Positions 9,545 to 20,618 of a stretch of 64,000 nt of DNA are shown in pieces. A program made the position numbers and the translations under genes. The notes beneath the pieces are model-generated. The model saw only the letters and a program-made list of their open reading frames with translations. It had not been told where the DNA came from and searched no databases. Position 1 is the stretch's first letter; every line of letters starts with the position of its first letter. The DNA comes from Costus lasius (Eukaryota; Streptophyta; Magnoliopsida; Zingiberales; Costaceae): contig CM050449.1 in assembly GCA_027563935.2 (NCBI GenBank), positions 53,151,949-53,215,948 of the forward strand, given 5' to 3'.

Positions 9545-11227
9545 TGTAGGAACCCCTAATTATAGGGGAGAAACCCTAAACTTGCAATTCTAACAAGCTT
9601 TGCGGAAAAAGGGTTTCAAGATCGCATATGAATCTATAAGATCAACTTATGTTATGAAAAGGAATCATACCAACGCCATGGATTTGGAAGTCGGTTTGGA
9701 AGAAGAGATCAAACTAGGTCTCCTCCACAAGCCCACACACAAGATGAAGATGCTCACTTCCTTGAGATCTCTTGTGCTAGCAAGACCCTCAAGCCTTCTT
9801 GTCGAATGGAAGGGGATGATGAATCTCCTTGTTGCCGAGAGCTTCACTTGCCTAGCCTCTCCCTCTCGTCGTCAACCACACCTCAACGAAATTGTCCAAG
9901 GCGTTCAAGAGAAGAGCACAAACGCTTATGCGTTTAGGCGTTTTTTGTGAAACCGGCCATGATGACTTTCCATAAATGGAAGCTCATCATGCCATGCGCT
10001 CAAGCCAACCTCAAACGCATTTGAGCATTGAACCATGCGTTCACAATTGTGAACCGGTTCAAGCTAAACCGTTTCAATCGACTTTGGTTCATGAACCAAA
10101 CCGAAATGGCTCAAGCCATGTGGTCTAGACCATATTGAACCCCAAGGCTCATGATCTAACCGTTCATCACCTGATGCCCCTGATCTCTTCGATCTAGCAT
10201 CATCTCTCTCGATCCAAGCTTACCGATCTCAAGCCCTAATCAATCAAACATGATCAGGCTAGATCTCACTTACAATCAGAGATTAAATCCCCTTAAACTG
10301 AACCCAAAGAATTCAGTCCACACGATCTGACTCAAGTAAGCCATATCATCATATTGTGCGACCCTGAGGGTTTCCTCTAAATGTCGGTAACGATAACTTA
10401 CGTTATCACGATCAGTGAGGGGTATCTAGCAACACATCACTGTCTCCCGATATAAAGGAAAGAGTCTTCCAAGACTACTCCCAAACCAAGGCACAAGTGT
10501 GACTCTATTCACAAGGCATACATTTATCCTTTGCCACTGGATGTTCTTATTGGACAAGCATGTCAAGCTTGTAACTCCAACACGATGAGCATGATTAGAT
10601 CAGATGAACATAGTCATCTGGGTATGGCCATACACTTCCTCAATCATCTCATATAAAGGGGGCCCTTTAGAACATCACACTCCTTAAACAAGGATACGGC
10701 AATCCTTTATCTATCACAAGTGCCCTAACCTGACTCAAGCTCACCATCCAAGATAGTCTATAATCATTATGTTTCAAATGATATTGAACTACCTCAAGAC
10801 AATGACAATCATCATTTAGAAACACAAGTGATCTCAAGTCAGAGGACATGTGCCACTTGCTGCTTACAAGGATCATTCACATTGTGACAAGCAATGGAAT
10901 ATCCCAGTAGGGTCTGTCCAGTACATCCAATGTACCCATGAGTCTACATCTTATTCCATGCTCGAAGCATCCTATAAGATTAGCACTCATATTAGTCTCC
11001 ATCATATCAAGGCTGTCTCATGTTCACCAAGATATCTCGACTAAGGACATACAGCCTGTCAGCCTAGCTGAACAGCTTTGAGACATTATTCAGAAGCACA
11101 CTCATTGCAGCAGACAAGGTAACAACCTGAATAATAACCATGCCTTTCATAAACATAAGAGTTTATTACATAATACTTTTACAATCCCAAAGGCCTCAAA
11201 CATTAGCCTTAAGGGCATACTCCAACA
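9545..11227 (-). repeat. Copia B 3' LTR (1683 bp)
   Basis: On the minus strand it starts TGTTGGAGTATGCCC (at 11227) and ends ...GGTTCCTACA (at 9545). The conserved CTTTATATCGGG and GATAAC-GTAA-GTTATC motifs are present. The short ORFs inside it occur identically in the other LTR and are not genes. Confidence 0.95.
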
Positions 11228-11247
11228 ATCTCCCACTTGCACTTAAT

Positions 11248-14200
11248 CTAATGGTTGAGAAATCTCAAACCCATATTATTACAGTGCTTCTCATGCTTCT
11301 GCTGCGCCAGAGGCTTGGTAAGCGGGTCTGCCAGATTGTCATCTGTATGAACCTTGCAAATCTTGATCTCGCCACGATCAATGATCTCCCGGATCAAGTG
11401 AAACCGTCTCTGTATGTGCTTGGACTTCTGGTGCGACCGCGGTTCCTTTGCTTGTGCTATAGCTCCAGTGTTATCACAAAAGATAACCAAAGGATCTGCA
11501 CTCGAAGGAACGACACCAAGTTCTCTCACGAACTTACGAATCCACACTGCCTCCTTGGATGCTTCCGAGGCTGCAACATACTCGGCTTCTGTTGTGGAAT
11601 CAGCAACAGTTGACTGTTTGAAACTTTTCCACACCACTGCTCCACCATTCAAGCTAAAAACATAGCCTGATTGCGATCGGAAATCATCCTGGTCCGACTG
11701 GAACGAAGCGTCAGTATATCCCTCTATACTGAGTTCTTCCTGACCACCATATATCAAGAACATATCTTTGGTCCTCCGCAGATATTTTAAAATGTTCTTG
11801 ACTGCAATCCAGTGCGCCAAACCTGGATTACTTTGGAATCGACTGGTCACGCTTAACCCGTAAGCGACGTCTGGGCGAGTACACAACATCGCATACATAA
11901 TGGACCCAATAGCCGAAGCATAAGGCGTATTGTCCATTTCATCTTTCTCAGTCTGTGTTTGTGGACACTGACTCTTCGAAAGATTCAGACCATGTCTGAC
12001 TGGAAGATATCCACGTTTAGAATTCTCTAAATGGAATCTCTCCAGGACTTTATCGATGTAAGTACTCTGGCACAGCCCGAGAAGCCTCTTAGATCTATCC
12101 CGGTAGATCTTCACACCTAGTACATAGGCTGCTTCTCCTAGATCTTTCATCTGAAAACATTTTCCTAACCATGCCTTAACAGCATGCAGTTCAGGAATAT
12201 CGTTTCCAATGATCAAGATATCATCGACGTAGAGGATTAGGAATGTAATCACGCTCCCACTAAACCTCTTATATACACACGGGTCATCCTCGTTCTTGAT
12301 GAAACCAAACTCAGAGATTGATTCATCAAAACGAATATTCCAGCTTCTTGATGCTTGTTTCAGTCCATAAATGGACTTCTTTAACTTGCATATTTTATGA
12401 CGATCTGATGGATTAGTGAAACCTTCCGGTTGTGTCATATACACATCCTCATCCAGATTTCCATTAAGGAAAGCTGTTTTCACATCCATCTGCCAGATCT
12501 CATAATCGTAATATGCAGCTATCGCGAAAAGAATCCGAATAGACTTAAACATGGCTACAGGTGAGAAAGTTTCATCATAATCTATCCCGTAGATTTGTTT
12601 GAAACCTTTCGCAACTAGCCTGCCTTTATAGGTAACTACGTTACCATCCATGTCAATCTTCTTCTTGAAGATCCATTTACAGCCTATAGGGATTACTCCC
12701 GGAGGCGGATCAACCAAATCCCAGACTTGGTTATCTGACATGGAGTCCATCTCGGCTCGCATAGCATCAAGCCATCTAGCTGACTCCGGTCCACTGACCG
12801 CATCCGCATAAGTTAGGGGTTCATCATTATCAATGATGTAGACTCCGTCATAGCGCTCAGGCTGTCGATGGATCCTACCCGATCTTCGCGGTTCCCGTGA
12901 TATCTGAGCCTCAGGTTGTCCAATAACCTGCTCTACCGGCTCAGGCACATCCAACTCTGCTTGACTACTTTGTCCTTCCTCTGGATTCTCATCCAGCTTT
13001 ATTTCTCTCCCACTGGCCTCTTGCAGAATAAATTCCTTCTCAAGAAATACGGCCGTCCGAGCAACAAATACCTTGTTCTCCTTGGGATCGTAGAAATAAT
13101 AACCCTTAGTTTCCTTAGGGTAACCGACAAAGATGCATTTGTCAGATCTGCTCTCTAGTTTCCCAGAGGCGAGCTTTTTGACATAAGCCTCGCAACCCCA
13201 GATCCTGATAAATGTCAAGCTAGGCTGTTTCCCATACCATAACTCATATGGCGTCTTTAAAACTGCCTTGGATGGCACTCGGTTTAGTACCTTTGCAGCT
13301 GTTTCCAGTGCAAAACCCCAAAAGGAGTATGGAAGAGTAGCCTGACTCATCATAGAACGAACCATATCAAGTAACGTTCTATTTCTCCTCTCGGACACAC
13401 CATTCCATTGCGGTGTTCCTGGCGGAGTGAGCTGTGAGATAATCCCACACTCTTTCAGATAGTCAGTAAACGCATGACTCAGGTATTCACCACCTCGATC
13501 TGAACGAAGTGCCTTGATATTTCGGCCTAGCTGATTTTGTACTTCATTTTTGAACTCTTTGAACTTGTCAAAAGATTCACTTTTATGTCTCATTAAATAG
13601 ACATATCCATACCTACTGAAATCATCAGTAAAGGTAATGAAGTACTGATAGCCACCTCTGGCATGTTTACCAAAAGGCCCACACACATCACTGTGTATTA
13701 GGTCCAGTAAACCTGAAGCCCTTTGACCTTTGTGAGGAAAAGGAGACTTCGTCATTTTACCCATCAAACAAGCTTTGCATGTATCAATCTCCTCATAGGA
13801 AAATGATCCCAGCAGTCCATGATCATGCAACCGCTTAATGCGCTTCTCGTTTATATGGCCTAAACGACTATGCCATAACAAGGTGCTGTCATCAGCATAC
13901 TTGGCTTTCTTATTATCAATATTTTGTATAGAATTGTCCATGTCCAACATGTATAACCCATTGTTAATTGAACCAGTTGCATACACAATATTATCACGAG
14001 ATAAAACACACTTTGAAATCTTGCATTCAAAGGCAAATCCTTTCCTGACAAGAGCAGGAATAGAGATAATATTCTTTGTGATACTTGGTACAAAATAACA
14101 ATTGTTTAATTCTAATACAATGCCAGATGGTAAAGAAATGAAATAGTCTCCTACAGCAACAGCAGCAACCCGTGCCCCGTTTCCAACGCGTAGGTCTACC

Positions 14201-15132
14201 TCATGCTGTCCCACCTGCCTTCTTCTCTTGAGTTCCTGTACATTTGAACAAATGTGAACTCCACATGCAGTGTCCAACACCCATGATATAGAAGAAGATG
14301 AAAACATGACCTCAGTCACATATATACCTGAGCCAGAAGCGATGCTTCCCCTCTTATCTCCTTGGAGCGCTTTACAGTCCCTTTTCCAGTGACCCAGCTG
14401 GCCACAGTGGAAACACCTGTTGTCCTTCGACCGCTTCACCTTCTGTTTCAGGGCCTTGCTGTAATTCTTGACAGGGGCCTTGCCCTTCTTCCCCTTCTTC
14501 TTGTTCCTAAAAGGAACCATCAAGACAGAGGTTGAAGGCTTACCCTTCAGAGTTTCCTCAGTTGTCAAGAGCATATTCAGCAGCTCTGCCGGCGTACAAT
14601 CGATCTTGTTCATATTAAAGTTAATGATGAACGCATCGAAAGAAGGCGGAAGAGACTGCAGAATAATGTCCACAGCAAGCTCCTGGTTGATGGTATGCCC
14701 CAGTTTCTCCAGAGCCTCCTTGTGCCCAATCATCTTGAGCACGTGAGCTCCCACTGGGCTCCCCTCAGCCAGTTTGCTCTGAAAGAAGAGCTTCGTCAGA
14801 TTATAGCGTTCAGTCCTCGCCTGTGCAGCATACAGCATCTTGAGGTTCGCTATAATTTCTATAGCCGACATGTCCTCATGCTGACGCTGCAGCGGTGGCG
14901 TCATAGACGCTAGCATCAGGCAAGCGACATCAATGCTATCATTGACGTGCTTTTCGTAGGCATCCCGAACCGCCCTTGCGGCGTTCGGAGCGGGCTGCGG
15001 CGGTATCGCCGTCTCGAGGACATACAGTTTCCTCTCTGCCTTAAGAACAATCTTAAGGTGTCCGAACCAGTCAGAGAAGTTCGGCCCAGCAAACTTCTCC
15101 CTTTCCAGTAGGGATCGCACATTGAAGCTCAT
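11248..15132 (-). CDS. Copia B gag-pol polyprotein, intact (1294 aa)
   Basis: This is an intact single-ORF copia polyprotein that differs from A at only a small percentage of residues, with one extra serine near the protease. Gag carries a CCHC knuckle (CFHCGQLGHWKRDC). Protease has DTACG. Integrase shows the HHCC region and the D-D35-E triad (HSDVCG, RSDRGGEY, SERRN). Reverse transcriptase has LYVDD, and RNase H has YTDAS, TEAEY and CDNTG. The ATG at 15132 lies 21 nt after a strong splice-acceptor-like site (TTGTAG, end 15154). A spliced start in the right LTR (17144-17136) would be in frame. The stop is followed within ten bases by the polypurine tract. No damage is seen. Confidence 0.96.
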   Translation of the reverse strand: MSFNVRSLLEREKFAGPNFSDWFGHLKIVLKAERKLYVLETAIPPQPAPNAARAVRDAYEKHVNDSIDVACLMLASMTPPLQRQHEDMSAIEIIANLKMLYAAQARTERYNLTKLFFQSKLAEGSPVGAHVLKMIGHKEALEKLGHTINQELAVDIILQSLPPSFDAFIINFNMNKIDCTPAELLNMLLTTEETLKGKPSTSVLMVPFRNKKKGKKGKAPVKNYSKALKQKVKRSKDNRCFHCGQLGHWKRDCKALQGDKRGSIASGSGIYVTEVMFSSSSISWVLDTACGVHICSNVQELKRRRQVGQHEVDLRVGNGARVAAVAVGDYFISLPSGIVLELNNCYFVPSITKNIISIPALVRKGFAFECKISKCVLSRDNIVYATGSINNGLYMLDMDNSIQNIDNKKAKYADDSTLLWHSRLGHINEKRIKRLHDHGLLGSFSYEEIDTCKACLMGKMTKSPFPHKGQRASGLLDLIHSDVCGPFGKHARGGYQYFITFTDDFSRYGYVYLMRHKSESFDKFKEFKNEVQNQLGRNIKALRSDRGGEYLSHAFTDYLKECGIISQLTPPGTPQWNGVSERRNRTLLDMVRSMMSQATLPYSFWGFALETAAKVLNRVPSKAVLKTPYELWYGKQPSLTFIRIWGCEAYVKKLASGKLESRSDKCIFVGYPKETKGYYFYDPKENKVFVARTAVFLEKEFILQEASGREIKLDENPEEGQSSQAELDVPEPVEQVIGQPEAQISREPRRSGRIHRQPERYDGVYIIDNDEPLTYADAVSGPESARWLDAMRAEMDSMSDNQVWDLVDPPPGVIPIGCKWIFKKKIDMDGNVVTYKGRLVAKGFKQIYGIDYDETFSPVAMFKSIRILFAIAAYYDYEIWQMDVKTAFLNGNLDEDVYMTQPEGFTNPSDRHKICKLKKSIYGLKQASRSWNIRFDESISEFGFIKNEDDPCVYKRFSGSVITFLILYVDDILIIGNDIPELHAVKAWLGKCFQMKDLGEAAYVLGVKIYRDRSKRLLGLCQSTYIDKVLERFHLENSKRGYLPVRHGLNLSKSQCPQTQTEKDEMDNTPYASAIGSIMYAMLCTRPDVAYGLSVTSRFQSNPGLAHWIAVKNILKYLRRTKDMFLIYGGQEELSIEGYTDASFQSDQDDFRSQSGYVFSLNGGAVVWKSFKQSTVADSTTEAEYVAASEASKEAVWIRKFVRELGVVPSSADPLVIFCDNTGAIAQAKEPRSHQKSKHIQRRFHLIREIIDRGEIKICKVHTDDNLADPLTKPLAQQKHEKHCNNMGLRFLNH

Positions 15133-16760
15133 GGTGTTCGTTGCTGCAGGAATCTACAACAAGCAAGAACAGCAAGGTCAGTATCAATGTTCAGAATCAA
15201 TCTAGGACTTAAGAAAGATTCTTTTTCTCACTATTTTGTCTGACTGAAAAATCCAGTAAACAGTCCGAAAGAGTAACACTCTTTTAGTGAGATGGGATCC
15301 AGATTTCATACTTGGTCTCCGCGTCCCGCTCAGGCGAGATAAGATGCACAGAGATGACAAGCACTAATTTCTGGTAGGCTGTCCCAGCCAATCGCCAACC
15401 CGTGCGATTCCCCTTCATCTTGGCAATCCAGCAGACTGTGCCAACTGAGTTGGTACAACACAGTCTCTGATCCCAGAGATGGCTGCCTCCATGTGCTACC
15501 ATATGCGCCACATATGTAGTCTACATGGTCAAGCTGACCCGACCTACTCCCTGGACCACCACGTGCTATGCTGAGCAACGAGAGGGGATAAATCCCAACT
15601 CTGTAACACGCAGGTGAAATCCGGCACCGTCTGAAGATAGATGGACGTGCCCACTGAGTGGGTTCAACACGGCTCCAACGATAGTCAGAAAGGTGAGGTT
15701 TCGCGTCAGAAGGCTTACGAGCTTGATATGTTAGCGTTGGATTTTAGCGGTCTTTTATCTTCTTACTATCAGGCATATCCTATGGCTATAGCAGAAGATA
15801 AACATAAACATGCAACTCTAATTATTTGCAATAAGTAGAAAGCATGATCTTATGTGGTAAAAGCCCATGAACCCTAGTAAGACCTTAATTTTACTTAAGT
15901 CTTCACTTGAGCTCCTTGGCATCTCATCTGGTCCAACCTAGGGCCCTAGCGCCAAGAGCACCTCAGGTGCGCCACCAGCTGAATGCCCCTTTATGATGTG
16001 TGCATTTGTACTCTTGTCTAATCAAAGTACATTTGATCTATCTAGACAAGGTTGACACACAGGTCAACAACATTTCATAAATTAAAACAATGTGATTCGC
16101 AGATCACAAATTAATTTACAATTTAAACCCAGGCACGCAGGCCCCAGCACAGCACACAATAGGGCAACCCACATAAGACTAAATAGACAAGCATCATGGC
16201 ATCAAATTATCTTGTGATCCATTCAAGAAATTAAATTTTGAAAAAACCCCATGGCATCAATTTTAATTTCCTTACGAGCCCTACAACCTTACAATGGTCC
16301 ATTGATAGGGATCCACTCATCCATCTAGTTAGATCCTTTGCCCTTGCATGCACCGAGTCCTAACTGACCCGAGTTGACCTAATGGTCAACCATGCATGCC
16401 CCAAGGGCTGAACCACCCCATGAGTTTTTGGCAAGCGGGTGTGACCCCGGGCCTAACTCAAGTGTGTTCAGTAGTTGTCTCAACCAGACCTCGCTACACG
16501 CCCTAGATGCAGTCAACCTATAGCCACCTTGTGCTTGCGCATAGGTGCCATTGGGTCAACCCATCTGAGCTGTCAGATGGTCTGATCAGACTTGGATCTA
16601 ACCTAGTGGTGACTTCAACCCCATCAACCCATCTAAGGGTTTAATGTAGTGGCACCTTAGATCTAATTATGCGCGCAAGATGTAAGGTTTTAGAAAACAT
16701 TTAGAACATGCGCAATGATACAAACAAACAACATGCTTGCATATAACCCTTAGATCTAAG

Positions 16761-16826
16761 GGGGGTCCTCTTCAAGGAGGAGCGCATACTTTAGGGGGTC
16801 CCCTTCAAGGGGGAGCGCATACTTTA
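16761..16826 (-). repeat. 33-bp tandem duplication with hairpins in copia B leader
   Basis: The units are 16761-16793 and 16794-16826. Each contains a self-complementary core (TCCTCTTCAAGGAGGA and TCCCCTTCAAGGGGGA). The only two differences fall on opposite arms of the same base pair, so pairing is kept. Confidence 0.6.
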
Positions 16827-16995
16827 TCAAAGCCATGATACAAGCGCAACTTAAAGCATGATATCATGCGCAACTTCATGAAAGCAAGATACATGCGCAA
16901 CCTCATGAAAACAAAGCATGCTTCAAGTAAAAGTAAGCGCAACTTGAATGTATGGATCACAAATAAGCAATCATATAGATCATATCAAGAGCCTA

Positions 16996-17007
16996 GCTCT
17001 GATACCA
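16996..17007 (-). other. Copia B primer-binding site (iMet tRNA type)
   Basis: On the minus strand, TGGTATCAGAGC lies two bases after the 5' LTR end (17010). Confidence 0.92.
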
Positions 17008-17009
17008 AT

Positions 17010-18692
17010 TGTAGGAACCCCTAATTATAGGGGAGAAACCCTAAACTTGCAATTCTAACAAGCTTTGCGGAAAAAGGGTTTCAAGATCGCATATGAATCT
17101 ATAAGATCAACTTATGTTATGAAAAGGAATCATACCAACGCCATGGATTTGGAAGTCGGTTTGGAAGAAGAGATCAAACTAGGTCTCCTCCACAAGCCCA
17201 CACACAAGATGAAGATGCTCACTTCCTTGAGATCTCTTGTGCTAGCAAGACCCTCAAGCCTTCTTGTCGAATGGAAGGGGATGATGAATCTCCTTGTTGC
17301 CGAGAGCTTCACTTGCCTAGCCTCTCCCTCTCGTCGTCAACCACACCTCAACGAAATTGTCCAAGGCGTTCAAGAGAAGAGCACAAACGCTTATGCGTTT
17401 AGGCGTTTTTTGTGAAACCGGCCATGATGACTTTCCATAAATGGAAGCTCATCATGCCATGCGCTCAAGCCAACCTCAAACGCATTTGAGCATTGAACCA
17501 TGCGTTCACAATTGTGAACCGGTTCAAGCTAAACCGTTTCAATCGACTTTGGTTCATGAACCAAACCGAAATGGCTCAAGCCATGTGGTCTAGACCATAT
17601 TGAACCCCAAGGCTCATGATCTAACCGTTCATCACCTGATGCCCCTGATCTCTTCGATCTAGCATCATCTCTCTCGATCCAAGCTTACCGATCTCAAGCC
17701 CTAATCAATCAAACATGATCAGGCTAGATCTCACTTACAATCAGAGATTAAATCCCCTTAAACTGAACCCAAAGAATTCAGTCCACACGATCTGACTCAA
17801 GTAAGCCATATCATCATATTGTGCGACCCTGAGGGTTTCCTCTAAATGTCGGTAACGATAACTTACGTTATCACGATCAGTGAGGGGTATCTAGCAACAC
17901 ATCACTGTCTCCCGATATAAAGGAAAGAGTCTTCCAAGACTACTCCCAAACCAAGGCACAAGTGTGACTCTATTCACAAGGCATACATTTATCCTTTGCC
18001 ACTGGATGTTCTTATTGGACAAGCATGTCAAGCTTGTAACTCCAACACGATGAGCATGATTAGATCAGATGAACATAGTCATCTGGGTATGGCCATACAC
18101 TTCCTCAATCATCTCATATAAAGGGGGCCCTTTAGAACATCACACTCCTTAAACAAGGATACGGCAATCCTTTATCTATCACAAGTGCCCTAACCTGACT
18201 CAAGCTCACCATCCAAGATAGTCTATAATCATTATGTTTCAAATGATATTGAACTACCTCAAGACAATGACAATCATCATTTAGAAACACAAGTGATCTC
18301 AAGTCAGAGGACATGTGCCACTTGCTGCTTACAAGGATCATTCACATTGTGACAAGCAATGGAATATCCCAGTAGGGTCTGTCCAGTACATCCAATGTAC
18401 CCATGAGTCTACATCTTATTCCATGCTCGAAGCATCCTATAAGATTAGCACTCATATTAGTCTCCATCATATCAAGGCTGTCTCATGTTCACCAAGATAT
18501 CTCGACTAAGGACATACAGCCTGTCAGCCTAGCTGAACAGCTTTGAGACATTATTCAGAAGCACACTCATTGCAGCAGACAAGGTAACAACCTGAATAAT
18601 AACCATGCCTTTCATAAACATAAGAGTTTATTACATAATACTTTTACAATCCCAAAGGCCTCAAACATTAGCCTTAAGGGCATACTCCAACA
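17010..18692 (-). repeat. Copia B 5' LTR (1683 bp)
   Basis: It appears identical to the left LTR at a constant offset of 7465 bp. It carries the presumed promoter of B. ATG-GCG-TTG|GTATG is at 17144-17131. Confidence 0.95.
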
Positions 18693-20351
18693 TATGGGAA
18701 TGTATCTGTATCATGTAATAAACTCTTATGTTTATAAAGGCATGGTTGTTATTCAGTTAGCTACATTGTCTGCTGCAATATATGTTCTTCTGAATAATGT
18801 CTCAAAGCTGTTCAGCTGGGCTGACATGCTATTAAGTCCTTAGTCGATGTATCTTGGTGAACATGAGACAGCCTTGATATTGTTAAGACTAATATGTGTT
18901 CTAATCTTATAGGATGCTTCGAGCATGGAATAAGATGTAGACTCATGGGTACATGGGATGTACTGGACAGACCCTACTAGGATGTTCAATTGTTTGTCAC
19001 AATGTGAATATTCCTTGATTATGACAAGTGGCACATTTCCTCTGACTTGAGATCACTTGTGTTTTCTAAATGATGATTGTCATTGTTTTGAGATAGTTCA
19101 ATATCGTTTGAAACATAATGATTATAGACTATCTTGGATGATGAGCTTGAGTCAGGTTAGGGCACTAGTGATAGACATAGGATTGCCGTCTCCTTGTTTA
19201 AGGAGTGTGATGTTCTAAAGGGGCCCCCTGGATGAGATGATTGAGAGAGTGTATGGCCATACCCAGGTGACTATGATCATCTGATCTAATCATGCTCATC
19301 ATATTGGAATTACAAGCTTGACAGGCTTGTCCAATAAGAACATCCAGTGGCAAAGGAAAAATGCATGCCTTGTGATTTGATTCACACTTGTGCTGTTTTT
19401 GGGTGTAGTCTTGGAAGACTCTTTTCTTTATATCGGGAGACAGTGATGTGTTGCTAGATACCTCTCACTGATCGTGATAACGTAAGTTGTCGTTACCGAC
19501 ATTTAAAGGAAACCCTTTGGGTCGCACAATTTGATGATATGGCTTACTTAAGTCAGATCGTGTGGACTGAATTATTTGGGTTCAGTTTAAAGGGATTTAA
19601 TCTCTGATTGTAAGTGAGATCTGGTCTGATCATGTTTGATTGATTAGGGCTTGAGATCGGTAAGCTTTGATCGAGAGAATGCATGCCAGATCGGTCAGAT
19701 CAGGGGCATCGTTGAGATCGACGGTTAGATCGTGAACCTTAGGGTTTATTTAAGATCTAGACTAGATCATTGGCTTGATTGGTTCTTAAACCGAACCAAA
19801 GTGAACCGGCTCACTAAATGAGCGCTTGGTTCATAGGGAGAGGAGTAGGCGACAAGTTCACTTGGCGTGAACGTTGTGGTGAGGAGTGGTTACTATTTTT
19901 AGTAACCATGATCTCCACTTGAGGGGGCTCTCGTCCGAATAGAGTATGCTCTATTTTCGCCACTTCCCATATTCCTCTCGACATTCTTGTGTGAGTGCGG
20001 CGACGCTTGACGGATTGAGGAGGATTCGGCCAAGAGAGATTGACATCTCATTTTCCCTTCACTCGTCAAAGGACCTCTTGGAACCTTGCTAGCACAAGGA
20101 GCACCAAGAGAGATAGCGACATCATCTTGTGTGTGACGACAAGGAGAAGATCTCGTTTGATCTTTACTTCCAAGGTGCCATCTAGAAATGGCAATGGTAT
20201 GGATCGAATCATCTCTTATACAATCGGTTTTTCCTTTAAGTTGATTATATAAGGTGCATGCGATTCTTAGAGACCCTATCCGCTGCTTGAAATTTGTTTT
20301 GCACCATGCTGGGTTTCGCCCCCCCCCCCCCTCTTAAAAGGGGTTCCAACA
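18693..20351 (+). repeat. Copia A 3' LTR, remainder
   Basis: The LTR resumes with the duplicated TATGG and continues to ...GGTTCCAACA, followed by the GTGGT target duplication (20352-20356). Compared with the 5' LTR I see about three substitutions and a longer poly-C run (13 versus 9) near 20319-20331. Confidence 0.94.
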
Positions 20352-20420
20352 GTGGTGACAAGGGGACAAAGGGCGAGAAGGCAACAATGCAACAACCTCA
20401 ACAAGGGGGGAGGAAGGGGG

Positions 20421-20430
20421 TTTATATACC
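20421..20430 (-). promoter_or_regulatory. Candidate TATA box of copia Z1 LTR
   Basis: The minus strand reads GGTATATAAA in a G/C-rich surround, about two thirds of the way along the reconstructed Z1 LTR. That is a plausible U3/R border. Only the motif supports this. Confidence 0.4.
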
Positions 20431-20442
20431 CATGAATAGGTG

Positions 20443-20618
20443 CACCTCTTCACAAGTGAAGAGGCACACCTCTTCATGAGGAGACACACCTCTTCATGAA
20501 GAGACACACCTCTTCAAGAGGTAAAACCCAATTCTCCCATTCCAAGTCCCATGCGCCCAAGTTCATTCACCTCTTCATGAAGAGACACACCTCTTCAAGA
20601 GGTAAAACCCAATTCGCC
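20443..20618. repeat. Palindromic CCTCTTCATGAAGAG repeat array in Z1 LTR
   Basis: Units of about 20 bp (CACACCTCTTCATGAAGAGA and variants) run at 20443-20521. A second cluster at 20567-20618 repeats the last two units plus the following GGTAAAACCCAATTC. Each full unit contains an inverted repeat. Confidence 0.7.

Larger units (their letters stand above)
15133..17009 (-). other. Copia B 5' leader, non-coding
   Basis: There is no gene. The part near gag matches the A and C leaders, including the two CTCAG-loop hairpins (15647-15670 and 15438-15461). The part near the primer site differs from A: it holds a 33-bp tandem duplication (16761-16826) and repeated GCGCAAC/TCATGAAA motifs at about 16850-16930. 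The T-arm-like hairpin of A, C and E is missing. Confidence 0.8.
15154..17135 (-). other. Predicted leader intron of copia B (1982 nt)
   Basis: The donor is TTG|GTATG at 17135 (minus) directly after ATG-GCG-TTG. The branch site TACTGAC is at 15183-15177, and the acceptor TTGTAG ends at 15154, 24 nt after the branch A. Without splicing, the LTR ATG meets a TGA two codons into the intron. Confidence 0.6.
9545..18692 (-). mobile_element. Copia element B (Angela/BARE-like), complete, very young
   Basis: This is a complete 9148-bp minus-strand element flanked by TATGG repeats (9540-9544 and 18693-18697). The two LTRs (9545-11227 and 17010-18692) are both 1683 bp, and reading them side by side I found no difference. 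The polyprotein ORF (1294 aa), primer site and polypurine tract are all intact. It sits antisense inside the 3' LTR of its relative A. It has every cis and trans component expected of an autonomous element and is the best candidate for recent activity in the window. Confidence 0.96.
2084..20351 (+). mobile_element. Copia element A (Angela/BARE-like), split by nested copia B
   Basis: The element runs from the 5' LTR (2084-3774) through a primer site, a 1.8-kb leader, the polyprotein ORF (5602-9483) and a polypurine tract to the 3' LTR (9504-9544 plus 18693-20351). Removing nested copia B (9545-18692) and one TATGG repeat gives an element of about 9.1 kb. The LTRs differ by about three substitutions seen by eye plus a poly-C length change (9 versus 13 C), so the insertion is young. 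The ORF is intact, but B sits 41 bp into the 3' LTR, so a genomic transcript could not easily end in the proper R region. A is probably immobile in cis. Confidence 0.95.

Noticed and set aside
9600..9950. 116-codon ORF present in both copia B LTRs
   Set aside because: It lies inside the LTR antisense to the element and is duplicated only because the LTRs are identical. It has no recognisable domain.
20443..20618. Possible CRISPR array
   Set aside because: Units are directly adjacent without unique spacers, palindromic, and inside a plant LTR.
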